From assembly GCA_963817035.1 (NCBI GenBank), contig CAWFMM010000004.1, forward strand, positions 1,302,001 through 1,366,000: a stretch of 64,000 bases of DNA, given 5' to 3'. The position numbers and the translations under genes were made by a program. The notes below the pieces were generated by a model. It saw only the letters and a program-made list of their open reading frames with translations, made no database searches and was not told the origin of the DNA. This stretch comes from AC-49 sp963817035 (GTDB lineage: Bacteria > Actinomycetota > Thermoleophilia > Solirubrobacterales > Solirubrobacteraceae). Each line of letters begins with the position of its first letter. Position 1 is the stretch's first letter. Shown piece after piece: positions 23,156 through 30,606 of this stretch.

Positions 23156-24393
23156 TGGGCTTCTTCCGTTCACGCTGGGTCGACGCGCCCGACCACGTGC
23201 GCGCGGGCGCCGAGCCCGGGCTGCCCAGGGGCTTTCGTGCCTCCGGGGTTGCCGCCGGTATCAAGCCATCGGGCGAGCGCGACGTCGGCCTGCTCGTCTG
23301 CGACTCGCCGGGCGCGACGAGCGCGGCGCGGTTCACCCGCTCGGCCGTGCTCGCGCCGCCCGTCGTCGTGACCAAGGAGCGCGCGCGCCTCGAGGCGTTG
23401 CGTGCCGTCGCCGTCAACTCGGGCAACGCCAACGCGGCGACCGGCGGCCAGGGCATGGACGCGGCGGCCAAGATGCAGGGCGCGGCGGCGATGGCGGCCG
23501 GCGTCGGCGAGGACCAGGTCGCGGTGGCCTCGACCGGCGTCATCGGGGTTCAGCTTCCGACCGACGAGATCGTCCGCGGGCTGATGCAGTGCAGCAGTGC
23601 GCTGCGCACCGACGGCGACGCCGACTTCGCCGCGGCGATCATGACGACCGACAAGGGCGAGAAGCGCGCGACGCTCGACGTCCAGCTTCCGGGCGGGACG
23701 GTGCGCCTCTGCGCGCAGGCCAAGGGCGCGGGAATGATGCAGCCGAACTTCGCGACGATGCTGTGCTTCGTGCAGACCGACGCGCGGCTCAGCGAGGAGA
23801 CCGCCGACCTGTTGCTCGGTGTCTGCGTCAAGCGCTCCTTCAATCGCATCTCGGTCGACGGCCAGCTCTCGACCAACGACACGGTCGTGCTCATGTGCTC
23901 GGGCGAGAGCGGCGTCGCCGTGGAGCCGGAGTCAGAGGCCGAGCGGATGTTCGGCGAGGCGCTCGACGCGCTGCTGCGCCAACTCGCGATCGAGATCGTC
24001 GCCGACGGCGAGGGCTCGGCGCGGATCGGGCGCGTCGTCGTCTACGGGCCCAGCGACGAGGTCGTGCAGCGTGCCGCGTACGCGGTCGCCAATTCACCGC
24101 TGGTCAAGACTGCTCTGAACGGCGGCGATCCGAACTGGGGCCGGATCGCGCAGGCGATCGGCGGCGCGTTCCTCGACGCCGCGCCACTCGCGCTCGACAT
24201 CTCGATCGAGGGTGTCGCGGTCTGCGTCGGCGGGACCGCGGTGGCCTTTGACCGCTCCGATCTCGAGGCGCGCGTGGCGCGCGACGAGGTCGAGTTCGTC
24301 ATCGGTCTGCCCGGCGAGGGCTACGAGGCCGAGGTCCTGTTCAGTGATCTCGGCCACGAATACATTCGGATCAACGCGGAGTACACGACATGA
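23155..24393 (+). CDS. argJ: Bifunctional glutamate N-acetyltransferase / ornithine acetyltransferase
   Basis: 412 residues from the ATG at 23155. 'GFRASGVAAGIKPSGERDVGLLV' opens the ArgJ fold; 'AVAVNSGNANAATGGQGMDAA' and 'VASTGVIGVQLPTDEI' follow. The autocleavage site is in 'GMMQPNFATMLCFVQTDA', cut before the Thr that becomes the nucleophile. 'FNRISVDGQLSTNDTV' and 'ALNGGDPNWGRIAQAIG' complete the conserved set. It recycles the acetyl group between acetylornithine and glutamate, so argA/argE are not needed. Overlaps argB by 4 bases. Confidence 0.97.
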   Translation: MGFFRSRWVDAPDHVRAGAEPGLPRGFRASGVAAGIKPSGERDVGLLVCDSPGATSAARFTRSAVLAPPVVVTKERARLEALRAVAVNSGNANAATGGQGMDAAAKMQGAAAMAAGVGEDQVAVASTGVIGVQLPTDEIVRGLMQCSSALRTDGDADFAAAIMTTDKGEKRATLDVQLPGGTVRLCAQAKGAGMMQPNFATMLCFVQTDARLSEETADLLLGVCVKRSFNRISVDGQLSTNDTVVLMCSGESGVAVEPESEAERMFGEALDALLRQLAIEIVADGEGSARIGRVVVYGPSDEVVQRAAYAVANSPLVKTALNGGDPNWGRIAQAIGGAFLDAAPLALDISIEGVAVCVGGTAVAFDRSDLEARVARDEVEFVIGLPGEGYEAEVLFSDLGHEYIRINAEYTT

Positions 24394-25250
24394 CGCACAT
24401 CCCCGGCGACGTCGGCACGCTGCTCGAGGCGTTGCCCTACATCCGCGAGTTCCACGGGCGCACCGTGGTCATCAAGTACGGCGGCGCGGCGATGGAGGAC
24501 CCCGAGCTGCGCGAAGAGTTCGCCCGCGACATCGTGCTCCTAAAGTACGTCGGGCTGAACCCGGTCGTCGTCCACGGCGGTGGCCCGGAGATCACCGCGT
24601 TCATGGAGCGTCTCGGTATGGAGGTCGAGTTCGTCGACGGCCTGCGGGTCTCCAACGCCGAGACGGTCGAGGTCGCGCGGATGGTTCTCGCCGGCAAGGT
24701 CAACAAGGACATCGTCGTGCGCATCAATCGCCACGGCCAGCCGGCGGTCGGCCTGTGCGGCGATGACGGCGCGCTGTTCCGGGTTGTCACCCAGGCCCGC
24801 GCCGACGGCGCCGACCTCGGCTTCGTCGGGCTGATCGAGCGCGTCGACACCGGTCTGCTCGACCACATCTCCGAGGATTACATCCCGGTCATCGCCTCGG
24901 TCGGCGCCGACCGCGACGGCGTTACTCACAACATCAACGCCGACGCCGCGGCCGGCGCGGTCGCCCGGGCGCTCGGTGCGTACAAGGTGATGTTCCTGAC
25001 CGACGTTCCCGGCTGGCTGTCCGATCCCGCCGACCCCGACAGCGTTGTCTCCGAGGCCTACGCCGACGAGGTCGAAGCGCGACTGGACTCGGTGGCCGGA
25101 GGGATGCGGCCCAAGCTCGCCGCGTGCCTCGACGCGATCTACGGCGGCGTCACCTTCGCCCACATCGTCGACGGCCGCCTGCCGCATTCGCTGCTGCTCG
25201 AGCTGTTCACCGACGCCGGCATCGGCACGAAGATCCGAGCCGCGCGGTGA
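24390..25250 (+). CDS. argB: Acetylglutamate kinase
   Basis: 286 residues with the amino-acid kinase fold: 'TVVIKYGGAAMEDPEL' at the start, 'PVVVHGGGPEITAFMERLG', 'FVDGLRVSNAETVEVARMVL', 'NADAAAGAVARALGAYKVMFLTDVPG' and 'GGMRPKLAACLDAI'. The N-terminal helix and 'GGMxPK' segment indicate the hexameric, arginine-feedback-inhibited type. It phosphorylates N-acetylglutamate. Overlaps argJ and argD (GTGA) by 4 bases each. Confidence 0.97.
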   Translation: MTHIPGDVGTLLEALPYIREFHGRTVVIKYGGAAMEDPELREEFARDIVLLKYVGLNPVVVHGGGPEITAFMERLGMEVEFVDGLRVSNAETVEVARMVLAGKVNKDIVVRINRHGQPAVGLCGDDGALFRVVTQARADGADLGFVGLIERVDTGLLDHISEDYIPVIASVGADRDGVTHNINADAAAGAVARALGAYKVMFLTDVPGWLSDPADPDSVVSEAYADEVEARLDSVAGGMRPKLAACLDAIYGGVTFAHIVDGRLPHSLLLELFTDAGIGTKIRAAR

Positions 25251-26404
25251 CCGTGCAACGCCTTCATGGCCAGCACCTGCTGTCGACGTACGCACGCTAC
25301 GACGTCGAGTTCGTGCGCGGCGAGGGCGCACGGTTGTGGGACTCCGACGGCCACGAGTACCTCGACTTCCTCAGCGGGATCAGCGTCACCTCGGTCGGGC
25401 ATGCCCACCCGAGGGTCGTCGCCGCGATCGCCGAGCAGAGCGCGCGGCTGATCCACGTCGGCAACCTCTACTACACCGACCCGATGGCCCGGCTCGCCGA
25501 CCGTCTGGCCGGCCTGTCGCTTGGCGGCGGCGTGTTCTTCACCAACTCGGGCGCCGAGGCGATCGAGGCCGCGATCAAGGTCGCGCGCAAGGCCAAGCAG
25601 GGCGGCGACGTGATCACCTTCCATCGCGCGTTTCACGGGCGCACCTACGGGGCGCTGAGCGCAACGCCGCAGGAGGCCAAGCAGGCGCCGTTCGCGCCGC
25701 TCGTTCCCGGGTTCCGCGCGATCGATGCGACGAGCGAGGCGATCGGCGAGGCGATCGACGACCGCACGGCGGCGGTCATCATCGAGCCGATCCAGGGCGA
25801 GACGGGGGTGCATGTCATCCCGGACGACGTGTTGATCGCGGCCCGGAAGGCGTGTGATCGCCACGGCGCGGCGCTGATCTTCGACGAGATCCAGTGCGGT
25901 CTCGGACGCGCCGGCAGGCGCTGGGGCTACGAGTGGTCAGGTGTCATCCCCGACGCGCTGACCACGGCCAAGGCGCTCGGCGGCGGGCTGCCGATCGGCG
26001 CGCTGGTCACGGGCGAGCGGCTGCGCAACGTCCTCGTGCCGGGCGACCACGGATCGACGTTCCCAGGCGGGCCGGTCATCTGCGCCGCCGCCCATGCGGC
26101 GCTCGACGTGCTGACCGACGAGGTCGTGCTCGAGCGGGTTCGCGACCTCGGCGACCACCTACGGGGCGCGCTGGCCGAGCTTTCCGGCGTGACCGACGTG
26201 CGCGGGCGCGGGCTGATGATCGCCTTCGATATCGAGGGCGGCGGGGCCCCTGACGTCGTTGCTCGCGCGCTCTACGACGAGCGCCTCGTCATCAACGCCA
26301 CCGGGCCCGAGACGATCCGCCTGCTGCCGCCGCTGATCATCGACCGTGGCCAAGCGGACGACGCGCTGGCGCGCATCGCCCGTACCCTTGCGAGCCGCAC
26401 ATGA
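25247..26404 (+). CDS. argD: Acetylornithine aminotransferase
   Basis: 385 residues from the GTG at 25247 that overlaps the argB stop; a second GTG lies two codons on. Class III PLP enzyme: 'LWDSDGHEYLDFLSGISVTSVGHAHP', 'FFTNSGAEAIEAAIKVARK', 'FHRAFHGRTYGALSAT', 'IIEPIQGETGVHVIP', 'LIFDEIQCGLGRAG' and the PLP lysine in 'TTAKALGGGLPIGALV'. It converts N-acetylglutamate semialdehyde to N-acetylornithine and may also act on succinyl-diaminopimelate. Coupled to argG by ATGA. Confidence 0.96.
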   Translation: MTVQRLHGQHLLSTYARYDVEFVRGEGARLWDSDGHEYLDFLSGISVTSVGHAHPRVVAAIAEQSARLIHVGNLYYTDPMARLADRLAGLSLGGGVFFTNSGAEAIEAAIKVARKAKQGGDVITFHRAFHGRTYGALSATPQEAKQAPFAPLVPGFRAIDATSEAIGEAIDDRTAAVIIEPIQGETGVHVIPDDVLIAARKACDRHGAALIFDEIQCGLGRAGRRWGYEWSGVIPDALTTAKALGGGLPIGALVTGERLRNVLVPGDHGSTFPGGPVICAAAHAALDVLTDEVVLERVRDLGDHLRGALAELSGVTDVRGRGLMIAFDIEGGGAPDVVARALYDERLVINATGPETIRLLPPLIIDRGQADDALARIARTLASRT

Positions 26405-27693
26405 TCGAAGAACCCGCCCACACACAGCTCCACGACGCCGGCGCCGCGTCCTACCTGGCCAAGCCCGAAGAGGTCCACCGCGTCTTGCTCCTGTACTCCG
26501 GAGGCCTGGACACCAGCGTGATGCTGCACTGGATTCAGCAGGAGTACGGTGCCGAGGTCGTCGCCCTGACCGTCAACCTCGGCCAGCCGGGCGAGGACTA
26601 CGACGTCGTCAAGGGCAAGGCGATCCAGCTCGGAGCGATCGCCGCCGAGGTCATCGACGCACGCGAGGAGTTCGTCGACGACTTCGTCGGCCCGGCGATC
26701 AAGGCCAACGCGATCTACGGCCTCGCCTACCCGCTGTTCACCGCCCTGGGGCGGCCACTGATCGCCAAGCTCGCGGTCGAGTACGCCCGCAAATACAACT
26801 GCGACACGATCGCCCACGGCTGCACCGGCAAGGGCAACGACCAGGTCCGCATCGAGGCGACGGTGACGACGCTGGCGCCGGAGCTGAAGATCATCGCCCC
26901 GGTTCGCGGCTGGCAGATGGGCCGCGAGGAGGAGCTTGCGTACGCCCACGAGCACGGAATCCCGATCAAGTCCCACCCGACCCAGGGAACCGAGGCGACG
27001 CCGTACTCGATCGACGACAACCTCTGGGGGCGCTCGTCGGAGGGCAAGTGGATCGAGCATCTCGACCAGGCTCCCGACGACGACGTGTTCCAGCTCTGCA
27101 CGCCGCCCGAGCGTGCGCCCGACGAGGCCGAGACGGTGACGATCGGCTTTGAGCAGGGCCTGCCGGTGTCGCTCGACGGCGAGCGCCTCGGGCTGGTCGA
27201 GCTGATCGAGCGCACGGCCGCGATCGCCGCCCGCCACGGCGTCGGGATCGTCGACCACATCGAGGACCGGATCGTCGGCCTGAAGGTCCGCGACATCTAC
27301 GAGGTCCCGGCCGCCGCCGTCCTCCTGCCCGCTCACGCCGAGCTCGAGCGGCTCGTCTGCACGATCCACCAGAATCAGTTCAAAGCCCAGCTCGATCGCC
27401 AGTGGGGCTACCTCGTCTACGCCGGGCTGTGGTGGGAGCCGCTGCGCGGCGATCTCGATGCCTACATGGAGTCGGTCAACGCGCAGGTCACGGGGACGAT
27501 CGGGATCAAGCTCTACAAGGGCCACGCGCGCGTCGTCACGCGCGAGTCGCCCAATGCGGTCTACGACGCGGCGCTGGCGTCGTTCGAGGCCAGCGGCGGG
27601 CTGTTCAGCCAGCAGGCGTCGCCCGGCTTCATCGAGCTGTGGTCGTTGCAGTCGCGGATGGCCCACCGGCTGCGCGCGTCCCAGCAGGAGTAG
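26401..27693 (+). CDS. argG: Argininosuccinate synthase
   Basis: 430 residues. The ATP PP-loop 'LLLYSGGLDTSVMLHW' starts near residue 30, preceded by an N-terminal extension of about 25 residues. Other markers: 'NLGQPGEDYDVVKGKAI', 'ARKYNCDTIAHGCTGKGNDQVR', 'IKSHPTQGTEATPYSIDDNLWGRSSEGKWIE' in pieces, and 'GFEQGLPVSLDGERL'. It joins citrulline and aspartate. It is the last arg gene here; argF, argH and argR must lie elsewhere. Confidence 0.97.
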   Translation: MIEEPAHTQLHDAGAASYLAKPEEVHRVLLLYSGGLDTSVMLHWIQQEYGAEVVALTVNLGQPGEDYDVVKGKAIQLGAIAAEVIDAREEFVDDFVGPAIKANAIYGLAYPLFTALGRPLIAKLAVEYARKYNCDTIAHGCTGKGNDQVRIEATVTTLAPELKIIAPVRGWQMGREEELAYAHEHGIPIKSHPTQGTEATPYSIDDNLWGRSSEGKWIEHLDQAPDDDVFQLCTPPERAPDEAETVTIGFEQGLPVSLDGERLGLVELIERTAAIAARHGVGIVDHIEDRIVGLKVRDIYEVPAAAVLLPAHAELERLVCTIHQNQFKAQLDRQWGYLVYAGLWWEPLRGDLDAYMESVNAQVTGTIGIKLYKGHARVVTRESPNAVYDAALASFEASGGLFSQQASPGFIELWSLQSRMAHRLRASQQE

Positions 27694-27703
27694 TTTTTCG
27701 GCC

Positions 27704-27913
27704 ATGAGCAAGACCAGCAGCGCGGGCTACAAGGTTCTCGGATTCCTTGTCTGGAAGAGCTGGGTGCGCCTGCTCGGCTACAAATCGCGCGACGCCAAGG
27801 CCCGTCTTCGCCAGCGCCGGGTACGGATCGGCATCGGCGCGGGCGTCGCGGTGAGCGCGGTCGCTGTCGCGGCGATCGTCGCATTGGCCCACCGCGGCGA
27901 CACCACGGAGTGA
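27704..27913 (+). CDS. Small single-pass membrane protein
   Basis: 69 residues. A basic, partly amphipathic N-terminus ('FLVWKSWVRLLGYKSRDAKARLRQRRVR') is followed by one membrane segment ('IGIGAGVAVSAVAVAAIVALA') and a short acidic tail. It starts 10 bases after argG, so it may be co-transcribed. No family recognised. Confidence 0.6.
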   Translation: MSKTSSAGYKVLGFLVWKSWVRLLGYKSRDAKARLRQRRVRIGIGAGVAVSAVAVAAIVALAHRGDTTE

Positions 27914-27943
27914 GGTTCGGGCCTGGGCGGCGCCCGGCAGCGC

Positions 27944-27973
27944 TTGACGGCGATCCTTGCCCGCTCGTAGATT
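27944..27973 (+). promoter_or_regulatory. Promoter of the coiled-coil protein gene
   Basis: TTGACG (27944-27949) and TAGATT (27968-27973), 18 bases apart. The TTG (27979) and GTG (27982) start codons lie 5 and 8 bases downstream of the -10, so the transcript should be leaderless. Confidence 0.7.
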
Positions 27974-27978
27974 GACCG

Positions 27979-30144
27979 TTGGTGTTTCCCGCCGACGACG
28001 ACCGCGCCGACAACGTCATCGATCCTTCGATGCTGGCCGAGCGCCGCGCCAAGCGCGCGGAGATGTCCGAGGAGCGCCTCAACGCCGAGCTCATCGAGGC
28101 CCAGCGACTCAACGATCGCCTCCAGGGGCGCGCCGACGCGCTGTCGGGCGAGCTCGAGATCGCGCGCGACCGCCGCGACGAGATCGCCCAGCGCATCGAG
28201 GCGCTGCAGCGCGAGCTGCGCGTGGCTCAGCAGCGTGAGCACGCCGAGCGCCAGCTGCGCATCGAGATCCAGGACGAGCTCGCCCAGGCAGGCCGCGACG
28301 CCGTCGCCGAGCGTGACGCGCTGCGCTCCGAGGTCCGCGAGGCACATCAGCGCACCGACGAGATCCAGCGCGAGCTGCACCATCGCGTCCGCGACCTCGA
28401 CCACAGCGATGGCCTGATCGAGCGCCACGAGGCGGCACGGGCGCGCGCCGAGGCGGCCGCGGCCGAACACGAGGCGCGGCTGACACCGCTGGTCAGTGAG
28501 CTCGACGAGGTCCGCAGCGAGCTCGAGCGCCGCGAGGCGCTGCAGTCGGCGTTCGAGGCGCAGGTGGCGGCGTTCCGCGACAACCTCGAGACCCTGCGCG
28601 AGCGTCACGAGACCGACGCGGCGCGCCAGGAGCTCGCCCAGGCCGCGCTGCGCGACGTGATCGAGGCGGCGGGACGGATGCGCGTCCGGCTCGACCAGGC
28701 TCAGCTGCTGCGCGCCGAGGCCCAGGAGCGGTTGGCCCAGACCCGCGAGCAGCTGGACGAGCGCGACGCGGAGGTCGTGCGGCTGCGGCGCGACCTCGAG
28801 ACGACGACGGTGGAGGTTGGGACGCTGCGGGCCCAACTCCAGTCCGAGGGTGCGCGCGCGGTCTCGGCGCTCGACGCCGCCGGCGACGGCGTGCGGTCCC
28901 AGCTTGCCGAACAGGCCGCGAGCTACGAGGCGACGCTCGCCGAGTTGCGCGCTCAGCTCCAGAGCGCCTTCGAGGCCCAGCCCGGCGCTCCGACTGGCCC
29001 GTCGCCGCGCGAAGCCGATCTGCTGGAGACGGTGGCCCGGCTGACCGGCGAGATTCGCCGCCTGCGCGAGAAGGCCGACGGGCAGGTCCGGCGGGCGGGT
29101 GAGATGGCGGCGCTGGTCGCCGAGATCATCGCCACGGCCCGCGACGTCCGCGCGGGATACCAGCGCGAGCTCGATCAGGTTCAGACGCAGATCGACGCTG
29201 AGCGCGACGTCCACAACGAGGGCCGGGCGCGGCTCGAGGCTCAGCTCGCCGCGCAGGCCGAGGCGGCCCCGGCGGCACCCGAGCCGGCGGTGGTCGGAGC
29301 CGAGCCGGCCGCGGCCGAAGCCGTGATCGCCGGGCTGGCCCGCGCCGAGCAGCGGTTGCGGGCCGCGGCCGAGCCGCCGGCCGGCGAGGCCGCCGCGGAG
29401 GATGAGCCGCAGTGGGAGCCGTTCACCCCGCAGCCCTGGGCGCCGGCCAAGGCCTCGCCATGGATGACCGGGGCGCTCGTCGCCTTGGCCCAGCGCGACG
29501 GCGCGTCGGCCGCCGAGATCCTCGTCGCCCTGCTGGCCCTCCAGGGGCGTAGCGGGCGCTCGGTCCTCTATGACCTCACCGTCGTCGGGACCGGGACGTG
29601 GCGGATCACCGTTCACGACCGCGTCGTCGATGTCGTGCGCGACGCGCGACGTGCCTTCGACGGTGCCGCGGCCTTCCACGTCACGGGGCCGGTCGAGGAT
29701 CTCGCCGTGCTCGCCGGCGGTGGTCGCGGTGGGCTCGGCTCGGGCGCGAGGGTCAGCGGCTCCAAGCGTCAGGCGCGCAAGCTGCTGCGCGCCAATCGCC
29801 AGCCCGTAGGCCTCACCGACGCCACGTTGCTGCTCGACCCGGGCCAGGCGCTCGCGCTGCTCGCCGCCGCGCACACACCGGGTGGTCTCGCCACGCCACC
29901 GCTGGCCGTCGATCTCGTCACGCCGGCAGGGGAGACCTGGCACGCAAGGGTCGACGGGGGAGTGCTGCGCACCGGAACGGGACCGGTTCCTCGCGGCAAC
30001 GGCGCCCAGGCGACGCTGCGCGGGTCGCGCGCCGATCTCGTGACCGTGCTCGGGGGAGGGTCGTCTCAGGGCCTGACCATCGCGGGCGATCCCGACGTGG
30101 CACACGCGCTGGCAAACTGGCTCAAGGCTATTCAAAAGATCTAG
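27979..30144 (+). CDS. Long coiled-coil protein with C-terminal SCP2-like modules
   Basis: 721 residues from TTG 27979 or GTG 27982. Residues about 20-430 are almost continuous heptad-type coiled coil, rich in Glu, Arg, Ala and Leu, with one proline break near 340. An Ala/Pro linker follows to about 485. The C-terminal part holds two related alpha/beta units: 'ASPWMTGALVALAQRDG...' to 'LAVLAGGGRGG', and 'AVDLVTPAGETWHARVDGG' to 'TLRGSRADLVTVLGGG...LTIAGDPDVA', which resemble SCP2/sterol-carrier folds. Such units can bind lipids. A structural or scaffold role at the membrane is possible, but no function is established. No signal peptide or membrane segment is seen. Confidence 0.7.
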   Translation: MVFPADDDRADNVIDPSMLAERRAKRAEMSEERLNAELIEAQRLNDRLQGRADALSGELEIARDRRDEIAQRIEALQRELRVAQQREHAERQLRIEIQDELAQAGRDAVAERDALRSEVREAHQRTDEIQRELHHRVRDLDHSDGLIERHEAARARAEAAAAEHEARLTPLVSELDEVRSELERREALQSAFEAQVAAFRDNLETLRERHETDAARQELAQAALRDVIEAAGRMRVRLDQAQLLRAEAQERLAQTREQLDERDAEVVRLRRDLETTTVEVGTLRAQLQSEGARAVSALDAAGDGVRSQLAEQAASYEATLAELRAQLQSAFEAQPGAPTGPSPREADLLETVARLTGEIRRLREKADGQVRRAGEMAALVAEIIATARDVRAGYQRELDQVQTQIDAERDVHNEGRARLEAQLAAQAEAAPAAPEPAVVGAEPAAAEAVIAGLARAEQRLRAAAEPPAGEAAAEDEPQWEPFTPQPWAPAKASPWMTGALVALAQRDGASAAEILVALLALQGRSGRSVLYDLTVVGTGTWRITVHDRVVDVVRDARRAFDGAAAFHVTGPVEDLAVLAGGGRGGLGSGARVSGSKRQARKLLRANRQPVGLTDATLLLDPGQALALLAAAHTPGGLATPPLAVDLVTPAGETWHARVDGGVLRTGTGPVPRGNGAQATLRGSRADLVTVLGGGSSQGLTIAGDPDVAHALANWLKAIQKI

Positions 30145-30177
30145 CCTCGCCCGCACACCGATCAGGGGACGGTTTCC

Positions 30178-30425
30178 TTGGGGGCGTGGGACGTCGTCAA
30201 CGGTGCGCCGATCGTCGGTGGCCACTACGTCCCGCTGTTCGGCTGTCGCGAGCACAGCTCGACTGCGTGACCTGGGGCCGCGTCAAGTCGCTGACGCCGG
30301 CGTTCCTTGTCGCCTGCTGCGGTGAGGCCTTCGCGCTGCTCTCGCCCGAGATGGTCGGCGGCATCGGCGCCGAGCCCGCCGGCTTGGACTTCACTCGGCT
30401 GTGGGCGGATGTGTCGGCTCTGTAG
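30178..30425 (+). pseudogene. 3' remnant of a phage-associated or papain-like protein gene
   Basis: Two pieces in different frames read as one protein end: 'LGAWDVVNGAPIVGGHYVPL' (from about 30178) and, after a shift near 30240, 'DCVTWGRVKSLTPAFLVACC', 'EAFALLSPEMVGG', 'GLDFTRLWADVSAL' to the TAG at 30423-30425. From memory, 'GGHxVP...VTWG....T..F...YCDEAYALLS' is the end of a family found in phages and bacteria that looks like a cysteine-peptidase fold. The 5' part and the middle are missing. A dyad repeat element begins on the stop codon. Confidence 0.5.
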
Positions 30426-30494
30426 GGGTCAGACCCCTTGAGTGGCTCCGACTGAGATCTCTTGCGTCTGCGCGCAGCAAGGGGTCTGACCCCT
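30424..30494. repeat. 71-bp dyad repeat element, copy 1
   Basis: AGGGGTCAGACCCCTTG (30424-30440) recurs inverted as CAAGGGGTCTGACCCCT (30478-30494). Each arm is itself palindromic. The core contains CGACTGAGATCT and TGCG, shared with copy 2 at 55632-55703. A partial third arm (GAGGGGTCAG) follows at 30496-30505. GGGGTCTGACCCC palindromes are known as REP-like elements linked to Y1 (RAYT-type) transposases in other bacteria; no such gene is present here. Confidence 0.75.
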
Positions 30495-30606
30495 CGAGGG
30501 GTCAGCCGACCGGGTTCCACATCGCGTCCGGCGGACCACAGACGCCCGCACATAGCGGGACGAGCAGGCTCGAACATCCGGGCCGCGGCCTATCCTCGAC
30601 GATCCG

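Noticed and set aside
27778..30255. 825-codon open frame on the minus strand opposite the coiled-coil gene
   Set aside because: It is an antisense shadow caused by high GC at third positions; the peptide has no coherent pattern and no ribosome site, whereas the plus strand is a clear coiled coil.
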